A program made the position numbers and the translations under genes. A stretch of DNA of 64,000 bases from Bacteroidales bacterium (GTDB lineage: Bacteria > Bacteroidota > Bacteroidia > Bacteroidales > P3): the NCBI GenBank assembly GCA_017480785.1, contig JAFURZ010000003.1, positions 43,573 to 107,572 of the forward strand, in the 5' to 3' direction. The notes under the pieces were generated by a model that worked only from the letters and a program-made list of their open reading frames with translations, made no database searches and was not told the origin of the DNA. This document shows positions 1-7,600 of this stretch, piece by piece; the stretch's first letter is position 1, and each line of letters opens with the position of its first letter.

Positions 1-586
1 TGAAAACAGTGCTGTTTATCTCCCATTTGCTGGGAATCGTGGATTTGCTGTTGAAGATGTCGGGGAAGCCGTCACCGAACAGTTGGGGGAGGAACGCCAG
101 CAGGGTCTCGTTGATTTCCAGAGTCAGGTGGCTCGGCTTGCCGGCGGCATTGTGGGTGAAGGCAATGTTCAACACCTCCAGGGGGCCGGAATAAACCGAC
201 ACCGCGGCCAGTTTGTCGCCGCTATAGGTGTAGCCCACCTCGACGGGCATGCCCTCGAGGGTGCCGGTCATAGACACGATGCGGTGGTTGTCATACTCGA
301 ACCAGCTCGACTCCACGAGGTTGCCGTTCTCGTCGGCGGTCAGGATGGTGGTCAGCACGTCGTTGGCCCACTCCCACTCTTCCGAGGTGGTGCCGTCGAT
401 GGCAATGCTGATGAGTCGCTGTGCGGGGTTGAAGACGCCCTCGCCGGTGGCTGTCTGGACGGGAGGATTGCTGCCGCCACCTTCGCCGCCACCACCCGGG
501 ACGTTCTCGGGATTGGGATTGTCCTTGTTGCAGGCCGACAGAGCCAGCATCATTACGGCACAGAGTGCCCACAATACTTTCTTCAT
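1..586 (-). CDS. Lipoprotein, 3' end beyond window
   Basis: The frame opens at ATG 584-586 and stays open to base 1, so the C-terminus is missing. The product begins MKKVLWALCAVMMLALSAC, a lipoprotein signal peptide with Cys19 as the lipidated residue. An Asn/Pro/Gly-rich linker follows, with a run of Gly around residues 30-38. The remainder alternates polar and hydrophobic residues, as in a beta-rich extracytoplasmic domain. I do not recognise the family. It begins 16 bp after the DUF5606 gene on the same strand, so the two are probably cotranscribed. Confidence 0.75.
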   Translation of the reverse strand, partial: MKKVLWALCAVMMLALSACNKDNPNPENVPGGGGEGGGSNPPVQTATGEGVFNPAQRLISIAIDGTTSEEWEWANDVLTTILTADENGNLVESSWFEYDNHRIVSMTGTLEGMPVEVGYTYSGDKLAAVSVYSGPLEVLNIAFTHNAAGKPSHLTLEINETLLAFLPQLFGDGFPDIFNSKSTIPSKWEINSTVF

Positions 587-602
587 GGCTTTATATGTTA
601 AA

Positions 603-1037
603 CTATTGGTTCTCTTCCTTTTCCTGATTCTCTTCCGACGTTTCTTCGTCAAGGGTAATCTTGCCGGCGGAGAGCAGCACGTTGTACCACGAGAAGAGCT
701 TCTTCACGTCGGAGGCGTGCACGCGTTCACGGTCGTAGTCGGGCAACACGTCGCCCAGCAGGTCGAACATCACCTTGCTCTCGGCCTTCTTGGGGTCGAA
801 GTCGGTGGGCTTGCCCTCAAGCTTCCGGAAGATGGCCTGCATCACCTCCTCCAGCGGACGCTCATCGGTCTCGGTGAAGAGGCGTATCTCGCCCAACGAG
901 CTGATTCTATCGTTCTTGAACACAGGGTACTTCTGACCCGTCACGAGGTTCGACACTACGGCGCCGCCCTTGGTCTGCGACACCAGTTCACTCAAATCCG
1001 GCTTGCCGGCAATGACTAAGATGTTTGATAAATCCAT
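603..1037 (-). CDS. DUF5606 family protein
   Basis: A 144-residue cytoplasmic protein starting MDLSNILVIAGKPDL. The sequence matches the Bacteroidota-specific DUF5606 family: the N-terminal 'ILxIxGKPGL' type opening, a 'VVxNLxTGxKxPVF' strand, and an acidic tail rich in Glu. Function is unknown. The open frame extends 24 codons upstream, but the ATG at 1035-1037 starts the conserved region and a near-consensus -7 box (TATCTTTA, one mismatch, minus strand 1059-1066) lies inside that extension. The short Glu/Asn-rich tail is typical of low-constraint C-termini. Confidence 0.8.
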   Translation of the reverse strand: MDLSNILVIAGKPDLSELVSQTKGGAVVSNLVTGQKYPVFKNDRISSLGEIRLFTETDERPLEEVMQAIFRKLEGKPTDFDPKKAESKVMFDLLGDVLPDYDRERVHASDVKKLFSWYNVLLSAGKITLDEETSEENQEKEENQ

Positions 1038-1151
1038 TCTTAAATGCGATTTTATTAGTAAAGATAATGTATAACGGGCGGAATGCTCGTTTATTGTACG
1101 CTCCTGCAAAAATAATCAAAAAGGGTGTCAATAGGTTGGTTTCCAGCCCTG

Positions 1152-2003
1152 TCATTCTGGACGTGCGGCACTATGGTAGCTCCGGAGGCCGTCGATGGGG
1201 TCGGCCAGGATGGTGCCGATGGAAAGCCTTTGGTCGGCAAAGTAGCGACGCAGCGTAGGCTCGATGGCTTTGGCAAAACCACCCACTATGTTGAGCCAGC
1301 CTTCCTCGTGGCCTGTTTGCTGTTGGAGGGTCTCCACAGGCCCATGGTGCCAGTCGTAGAGCGCCGTCAGTATCACATGGTTGCAATAGTCATCTTCCTG
1401 GTGTGCAGCGGCGAAGGGTGCCAGCGAGGCCAGAAAGCGATTGGGGTGGGGACGGTGATAGACGGTGTCGATGAATTGGTCGTCCGACATGGGGTAAGCC
1501 TCATAGAATAAAGCTCTTACTTCCTCTGGCATGCGTCGGGTGAGGTAGTCGTTGAGCAGGATGCGACCCACATGGTTGGCCGACCCGTTGTCGCCCATCA
1601 CGTAACCTGTGCTGACGGGTTGGCTGACAATGCGTTGACCGTCGTAGTAGCAGATGTTGCTGCCGGTGCCCAGTATTCCGACCAGGCTCTCGCGGCGGCC
1701 GCTCACCGCACGGCAGGCCCCCAGCATGTCGGTGGCAACCGACAGGTCTTCAGGGCGTAATGCAGCCATGAGCAGCTTTTCCACTCGCTCGCGCTGACTG
1801 TCATTGCCGCAGCCGGCGCCGTAAAAATAAAGTTGAAAGCTGAAAGTTGAAAGTTGAAAGTGAGTGCTCACCTGCCGGCAGGCGGCGAGGAACTGCTCGT
1901 CGGTGGTGAAATGGGGGTTGAGTCCTTCGGTAACCATCTTGTTACCAGTCTCTACCTCCATCCATGTGGTCTTGGTGCTCCCGCTGTCGGCGACAATAAT
2001 CAT
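1152..2003 (-). CDS. BadF/BadG/BcrA/BcrD-type ATPase (N-acetylglucosamine kinase-like)
   Basis: A 283-residue protein of the ASKHA sugar-kinase/ATPase superfamily. The phosphate-1 motif DSGSTKT is at residues 6-12, the phosphate-2 motif GTGSN lies near residues 145-149, and GGFAKAIEP near residue 242 fits the adenosine loop. In Bacteroidota such proteins are usually annotated as N-acetylglucosamine kinases acting in amino-sugar recycling; the substrate here is inferred. Residues about 47-58 (THFQLSTFSFQL) are encoded by a 7-nt tandem array and fall just before the conserved YFYGAGC segment, so this stretch is probably recent. It lies 16 bp from a 147-bp palindromic intergenic element. Confidence 0.82.
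   Translation of the reverse strand: MIIVADSGSTKTTWMEVETGNKMVTEGLNPHFTTDEQFLAACRQVSTHFQLSTFSFQLYFYGAGCGNDSQRERVEKLLMAALRPEDLSVATDMLGACRAVSGRRESLVGILGTGSNICYYDGQRIVSQPVSTGYVMGDNGSANHVGRILLNDYLTRRMPEEVRALFYEAYPMSDDQFIDTVYHRPHPNRFLASLAPFAAAHQEDDYCNHVILTALYDWHHGPVETLQQQTGHEEGWLNIVGGFAKAIEPTLRRYFADQRLSIGTILADPIDGLRSYHSAARPE
1831..1864. repeat. 7-nt tandem array F1, inside the BadF-type gene
   Basis: Units of GTTGAAA/GCTGAAA repeated about five times with exact 7-nt spacing. It is translated on the minus strand as a Phe/Gln/Leu/Ser/Thr-rich peptide. It is a variant of the GTGGAAA arrays in mazG, tsaC, the phosphopantetheinyl transferase gene and the glutaminyl-cyclase-like gene. Confidence 0.85.
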
Positions 2004-2018
2004 TATACTGCTTTTTTT

Positions 2019-2165
2019 AACGGCGAATTTAACGAATTAAACTAAGCTACGCAGGTCAATTTCAGGCTAATTACTCGAATTATACTTGCGCAATACAATT
2101 CGAGTAATTGGCAAATAATAGTTGTACTGCGAAGCAATTCGTTTAATTAGCATAATTCGCCGTTT
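2019..2165. repeat. Palindromic intergenic element D1
   Basis: A 147-bp element starting AACGGCGAATT and ending AATTCGCCGTT. It contains 9-nt repeats of the CGAATTAAC / CGAGTAATT type and an internal AAGCTACGCAGG box. It fills the gap between the BadF-type gene and pyrD, and its right end supplies the pyrD stop codon region. Two more copies lie at 3079-3217 and 46707-46857. No open frame or transposase is associated. Confidence 0.85.
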
Positions 2166-3063
2166 AAATAATTCCTATTATCTCGTTGATATCGCTGATA
2201 CCATGCTTGTTGCACCAGGCTTCCATACCGTCGACAATCTTCATGGTGACGGCGGGGTCGATGAAGTTGGCCGTGCCCACCTCGATGGCGGTGGCGCCGG
2301 CCATGAGGAACTCGATGGCGTCCTCGGCGGTGCAGATGCCACCCAGGCCGACGACGGGAATCTTCACGGCATGAGCCACTTGCCACACCATGCGCACAGC
2401 CACAGGCTTCACGGCGGGACCGCTCAGGCCGCCTGTGATGTTGGCCATGCAGGGGCGGCGGCGTTCGATGTCGATGGCCATGCCCAGCAGGGTGTTGATG
2501 AGCGAGACGCTGTCGGCGCCAGCACCTTCGACCGCCTTGGCTATCTCGACGATGCTGGTCACATTGGGTGAAAGCTTTACTATCAGTGTCTTATGGTACA
2601 CTTTGCGCACCGCTGCCACCACCTGGGCCGCCATCTGCGGGTCGGTGCCGAACGACATGCCGCCGCACTTGACGTTGGGGCAGCTGATGTTGAGCTCGAT
2701 GGCGGGGACGCGCTCCAAGGCGTCTATCTGCTCGGCCACGGAGCAGTACTCCTCAATGGAGGAACCGCTCACGTTGACGATGATATTTGTATCCAAGTGC
2801 TTGATTCTATGGTAGACGTCAGAGCAGAATTTCTCCACACCGCCATTCTGGAGGCCTACCGAGTTGAGCATGCCCGAGGGGGTCTCCACCATGCGTGGAT
2901 AGGGGTTTCCCTCGCGGTGGCTGCCCGTGGTGCCCTTCACCACGAAGCCGCCCAGACGGTTCAGGTCGATAAAGTCGGCGAACTCCTCGCCGTAGCCGAA
3001 GGTGCCGCTGGCGGTCAGCACCGGGTTCTTCAGCTTGAGATTATGTACTTTAACTGCTAACAT
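2164..3063 (-). CDS. pyrD: Dihydroorotate dehydrogenase, type 1B catalytic subunit
   Basis: A 299-residue FMN enzyme oxidising dihydroorotate to orotate in pyrimidine synthesis. The TIM-barrel landmarks are in order: [13 protein letters not shown] (FMN/substrate loop, residues 13-25), [33 protein letters not shown] with the catalytic Cys of class 1B near residue 130, VKLSPNV, and the phosphate-binding GLGGI and GTANF segments. Length is normal for PyrDB. The electron-transfer subunit gene pyrK lies immediately upstream, separated only by element D2, so the pair forms the heterotetrameric NAD-linked enzyme. Confidence 0.93.
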   Translation of the reverse strand: MLAVKVHNLKLKNPVLTASGTFGYGEEFADFIDLNRLGGFVVKGTTGSHREGNPYPRMVETPSGMLNSVGLQNGGVEKFCSDVYHRIKHLDTNIIVNVSGSSIEEYCSVAEQIDALERVPAIELNISCPNVKCGGMSFGTDPQMAAQVVAAVRKVYHKTLIVKLSPNVTSIVEIAKAVEGAGADSVSLINTLLGMAIDIERRRPCMANITGGLSGPAVKPVAVRMVWQVAHAVKIPVVGLGGICTAEDAIEFLMAGATAIEVGTANFIDPAVTMKIVDGMEAWCNKHGISDINEIIGII

Positions 3064-3078
3064 TGTCTTTTCTTTTTT

Positions 3079-3217
3079 AACGGCGAATTACTCGAAATAC
3101 TCGAAGCTACGCAGGTCAATCATTGGCGAATTACCCGAATGCTTGCGCAGGTACAATTCGAGTAATTCGCAAAAAACAGCCTGCGCAAGCTTTGAGTAAT
3201 TCGAGTAATTCGCCGTT
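3079..3217. repeat. Palindromic intergenic element D2
   Basis: A 139-bp copy of the AACGGCG...CGCCGTT element, sitting between pyrK and pyrD inside a probable transcript. Its left part holds AAGCTACGCAGG and its right part CCTGCGCAAGCTT, which can pair. Arms of CGAGTAATT 9-mers flank both. In RNA it would form a long hairpin between two cotranscribed genes. Confidence 0.85.
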
Positions 3218-3221
3218 TCAT

Positions 3222-4004
3222 TCATACATTCATCCATTTACCCATTTTTGCCGTGTCGAAGACGGGGCCGTCCTTGCAGACGCAGCGGTGCCCTTGGTCG
3301 GTGTCGGTGACGCAGCACAGACAGGCTCCGACGCCGCAGGCCATCAGGTTCTCCAGACTCACCTCGCAGCGTATGCCGCGTTCGGCCGCACTGCGGGCCA
3401 CCGCCTTCATCATGGGCGTGGGGCCGCAGGTGTAAATCATATCATACGGTGCGTTGAAGGCGGGATGGCTGATAACAAGACCTTTATGCCCGAGCGAGCC
3501 GTCGTCGGTGGCCAGGCAGAGGGTGCCGAAGGGGCTGAACTCGTCGCGCACGGGGATGAGGTCGGCGGTGCGTCCGCCAAGCAGTATGGTGCAGTCCACA
3601 CCCTTTGCTTTCAGCACCTTGGCGAGGTAGAACAGCGGCGCGATGCCGGCACCTCCCCCCACCAGCAGTGCACGGCTGGCTGCCGGCAGGTCGACCGAGA
3701 AGCCATGCCCCAGGGGGTAGACCACATTCACGCTGTCGCCCTCGGTCAGGAGGCTCAGCCTTCGTGTGCCTTTGCCCACCACCTGGACCAACAGCGAGAG
3801 CGTGCCGGCCTCGGGGTCGACATCGTGGACCGAAATGGGACGGCGCAGCATCACGTCGGGCTCGCCGTCGACCTTCACCTCGACAAATTGGCCGGGAGCC
3901 ACCGGAGGCATCGGGCTGAGGGGGCTGTGACGCAGCACGAGGGTGAAGTAGTGCTCGCTGTGCCGATGTGATGCTAAGAGCTTGAAATCGTGTATCTCTT
4001 TCAT
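3222..4004 (-). CDS. pyrK: Dihydroorotate dehydrogenase electron-transfer subunit
   Basis: A 260-residue iron-sulfur flavoprotein that passes electrons from PyrD to NAD+. An FAD-binding barrel comes first, with the MLRRPISVHDVD motif near residue 56. The NAD-binding part includes LLVGGGAGIAPLFYLA, and the C-terminal [2Fe-2S] region has CGVGACLCC followed by a CVC pair and KDGPVFD, as in PyrK. Start chosen at ATG 4002-4004 (MKEIHDF); the five-codon upstream extension runs towards the promoter. A good -7 box is 25 nt upstream. Confidence 0.92.
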   Translation of the reverse strand: MKEIHDFKLLASHRHSEHYFTLVLRHSPLSPMPPVAPGQFVEVKVDGEPDVMLRRPISVHDVDPEAGTLSLLVQVVGKGTRRLSLLTEGDSVNVVYPLGHGFSVDLPAASRALLVGGGAGIAPLFYLAKVLKAKGVDCTILLGGRTADLIPVRDEFSPFGTLCLATDDGSLGHKGLVISHPAFNAPYDMIYTCGPTPMMKAVARSAAERGIRCEVSLENLMACGVGACLCCVTDTDQGHRCVCKDGPVFDTAKMGKWMNV

Positions 4005-4028
4005 AAAATACGGTTGCAAAAACTACTG

Positions 4029-4036
4029 CAAAGATA
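4029..4036 (-). promoter_or_regulatory. -7 box of the pyrK-pyrD promoter
   Basis: TATCTTTG read on the minus strand, an exact match to the Bacteroidota TAnnTTTG box, about 25 nt before the pyrK start. It drives pyrK and then pyrD. Confidence 0.7.
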
Positions 4037-4134
4037 CATAAAAAACCGATACTACGGCGCATAATCGGTAACAAAACTTAAACATTGTTGGTACCCAATG
4101 TGCTAAGTAATACAACCCCCTACTTCCTCTGGGA

Positions 4135-4225
4135 TTTTTACGGTAGTATTACGCTAGTATTACGGTAGTATTACGCTTTTAAAGCGTAATACTACCGTAA
4201 TACTACCGTAATACTACCGTAAAAA
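4135..4225. repeat. 11-nt phased palindromic array B1
   Basis: Seven consecutive 11-nt units between TTTTTAC and GTAAAAA: GGTAGTATTAC, GCTAGTATTAC, GGTAGTATTAC, the centre GCTTTTAAAGC, then GTAATACTACC three times. The centre is itself exactly 11 nt, so the register never breaks. The whole is an almost perfect inverted repeat able to form a hairpin of about 45 bp. It lies between the divergent pyrK and giant surface-protein promoters. A G-rich stretch follows at 4239-4260. A related, degraded array is at 37358-37426. Confidence 0.92.
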
Positions 4226-4360
4226 TGGCGGAGGATGTGGGGGGCAGAGGGGGGGAGGGGTCGCGGCTGTGCTTGTCGTTTTTTTGACGCGTTTGCCCTG
4301 TGGCAGGGTTCTTTGTGAGTTCTGTTTTGGAAAAAATGTGTGTTTTTCCTCTGAAAAAAA

Positions 4361-4424
4361 AACACGAATGCCCACGAATTTACCATTAATTATTAATGGG
4401 CAATTCGTGGGCATTCGTGTTTTA
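4361..4424. repeat. 10-nt phased inverted repeat E1
   Basis: Two 30-nt arms (4361-4390 and 4392-4421) around a single-base centre, differing from a perfect inverted repeat at two positions. The units CACGAATGCC, CACGAATTTA, and on the far side ATTCGTGGGC, ATTCGTG recur every 10 nt. Related copies are at 44998-45060 and 50968-51036. Confidence 0.88.
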
Positions 4425-4465
4425 ATGTTTTTTTCATACGTCTGTGTTTAAAATAATTTTTATTG

Positions 4466-4473
4466 TAAATTTG
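4466..4473 (+). promoter_or_regulatory. -7 box for the 2,080-residue T9SS protein
   Basis: TAAATTTG matches TAnnTTTG and is followed by GCA, the usual context in this genome. It predicts a leader of about 200 nt before ATG 4679, which is A/T-rich and has no other recognised feature. Confidence 0.55.
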
Positions 4474-4678
4474 CAGCATCCAAGGGAGGGATGAATGTGG
4501 CGTGTGTTTTCGGTAAATAGCTGGTTGTGAGTTTTAAATGTGTTTTATAATTGTGTAGGTTTAAATATGATTACCTAAATTAATAAGGTTCTGTAGTTTC
4601 TGTTTTCACTGAAAAAAGAGGAATAAATAGACAAGAGAAATCATAAAAAAACTAAAATTATTAATCAAAAACAGTTTT

Positions 4679-7600
4679 ATGAAAAAGTATTTACAAATGA
4701 TTGCCCTGGTGGCTGCGATGGCTTTCCCATGGATGGCCGGTGCGCAGTGCACGGACGGCACGCCCTGCACGTTCACCATTGCGGGCGAAGACAGCTTCGG
4801 CGACGGATGGGAGGGAAGCCTGACCATCTATCGTAACAATGTGCAGTTGTCTACATTCACAGTCGATGAAGACGACAACACGCAGACCTTCACCGTGTGT
4901 CAGGGAGACTTGGTGCGCATCGACTGGTCGGGCAACGACCAGTACAACGAGAACACCTTCACCATCACCGGTGGCGACGGTACCGTGTACGTCAGTAATG
5001 CACACGGCTACACCTATGCACCGAGCGGCACGGTAGTGTCGTTCACGGCGTGCCCCACCTGCCTCTCGCCTTTCAACCTGCAGGCCGGCAGCATCATGAG
5101 CGACGGCGCCACCCTCAGCTGGTCGGACACCAGTAACAGCGGTGCCTCCTATACGCTCTACTACTGGAAGAGCGGTGCCGACACCACTGTGGTGAGCGGC
5201 ATCCTCGACACTGCTTACACCCTGACGGGCCTTGACGCTGCTTCTGGCTACAACTTCTATGTGGTGGCTGTGTGTTCCAGCAGCGACTCGTCGTCTCCCA
5301 CCGCCACCGCCACCTTCCGCACCGACTGTGAGGGCGGCTCGTGCAATATCACCGTCTACCGCACCGACTCCTACGACGACAGCTGGAACGGCTGCCTGAT
5401 CAACCTCTACCAGAACGGCTCCCTGGTGGCTGCCATCGACTGCCCCAGCGGACAGAGCGGTTCTACTGCAACCTATCAGGTATGCGACAATGAGCCCATA
5501 GCCCTTGTATTTACCCGCGGTAGCTACCCCGGCGAGATGGGAGGCTACATTCAAGACGGTGGCGGTACTACACTATTCAGCATCAACAGCATGGGCAACT
5601 ACTATACGGGCGACACATTGGCTTCCGTGGCTGACCCCTGCCCCTCGTGCCTGCCTCCGACGGCTCTGAGCATCGACACTGTCACGACCGACGAGATAGG
5701 TTTCTCGTGGAGCCCCCGCGGCAACGCCACGCAGTTTGCCGTCTACCTGAATGACTCGCTCGTCGACGGCAACGTCAGCGACACCAGCTACTCCTTCTCC
5801 TACCTCGGCGCCAACACCCTCTACACCCTCGGCGTGCAGGCCGTCTGCTCGAGCGACGACAGTTCGACCATCGCCACCATCGGTGTCCGCACCTCGTGCG
5901 GCCCCACCGCGCTGCCCTTCTTTGTCGACTTTGAGGATGCCGCCTACAACGGTGCCTGGTACCCCTGCTGGGACAGCACCATCGCCGCCGGCACCGACCC
6001 GTCGGTGAACAACGTGCGTAACCACACCTCGGGCGGCACCTATGGCATGTATCTGCAGGCCAAGAACAGCGAGCAGTACAACCTCGTGGTGGGTCCCGAG
6101 ATGGACCTCACCAGCGGTGACCCCATCAACGTCAGTTTCTGGGCCTACCTCAACGGCAGCAGCCGCTGGATTAAGGCCGGCGTCATCACCAACCCGCGCG
6201 ACACCTCGACCTTCATCCCCTTGGTGACCGTCGAGAACGCCAGCGGATGGAACGAATACGAATTCAACACTTCGACCCTCACCCTCACCGACAGCTACCG
6301 CATTGCCTGGCTGGCGTGCTACACCAGCAGCCCGTCGAGCTACGGCACCCAGATTGGCGAGATTGACGATATCAGCGTCAGCTTCTACAGCGGCTGCTCG
6401 CGTCCCGCCTCGGTGCAGGCTGCGGCCAACATCACGGCCCACACCGCCGACCTGACATGGGAGAGCGTCAGCGGTGCCTCGGGCTACACCGTCTACTACG
6501 GCACCGTGAACAACTCCACCGATGCCAGCGTGCAGAGCGTCACCACCACCGACACCACCGTCACCCTCACCGGCCTCAACAGCGACACGCGCTACTATGC
6601 CTGGGTGGCCACCAACTGCGGCAGCACCACCTCCGATGTGCGCCCCTTCAACTACTTCCAGACCCAGGTGTCCTGCCCCGCCGTCACTGGCTTGACGGTC
6701 GACACCACCTACTCTGACGGTGCCATCATCAGCTGGCACGCCGGCGGCACGGAGACTGCTTGGGCCGTGGTGGTCGATAGCAACGACGTGGACGTGGTGA
6801 CCGACAGCAGCTACACCGTCAGCGGCCTCGACGCCATGACCGGCCACACAGTGTATGTGCGCCCGATTTGCGACGCCGACGACACTGGTGCCGTGCGTAG
6901 CATCAACTTTGCCACTGCTTGCGACGCCTCTGTCTGCAACATGGTTGTGAATGCTACCGACAGCTACGGCGACGGCTGGAACGGCAACGCTATCGAATTC
7001 TATCAAGCCGGAATCTTGATGGGCTCCGCCACTATTTCCAGCGGCAACAGTGCCACTGTGTCCGTCGAGGTGTGTTCGTCGGCGGCCGTCGAGGTGCGCT
7101 TCAATAAAGGCAGCTATGCCGACGAGATGGGTGGTACCGTCACCGATGGCGGTGGCAGCACCGTGTTCACCATCAGTGATATGAGCAACCGCAGTAGCGG
7201 CGATGTGCTGGCCACTGTGAGTGTTCCCTGCCCCGCCTGTCTGCCTCCCACCAACGTCTACCTGAGCGATACCACCGCTACGGGAGTCACCATCCACTGG
7301 ACCGCCCAAGAGGGCCAGTCCGCATGGATTGTGCGCGTTGACAGCATCTACATCAACGTCACCGACACCTTCTACACCGTCACTACCCTGGCCGAGCGCA
7401 CGGCCCACACTGTCGGTGTGGCCACCGACTGCTCGGGCGACACGTCCAGCTTTGCCAGCCTGCCCTTCATTACGGGTTGCACCGGCGGCGAATGCGAGAT
7501 TACCGTTTCGACTACCAATGACTACCTCTCTTACGGCTCCTACTATAGCAGCTACAGCCCGCAGCTGAGTGTACGGCAGAACGGCGTCGAGTTGGCTTCG

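Noticed and set aside
83-1019. Plus-strand frames at the left edge
   Set aside because: They are antisense to the lipoprotein and DUF5606 genes, whose protein sequences are convincing.
4135-4225. 11-nt units as a dif site or Xer arms
   Set aside because: dif has two 11-bp arms separated by a 6-bp centre; these arrays have contiguous units without such a spacer and occur many times.
4192-4451. Small frames around the 10- and 11-nt repeats
   Set aside because: They consist of repeat sequence and G/T-rich DNA; no start context or conserved protein.
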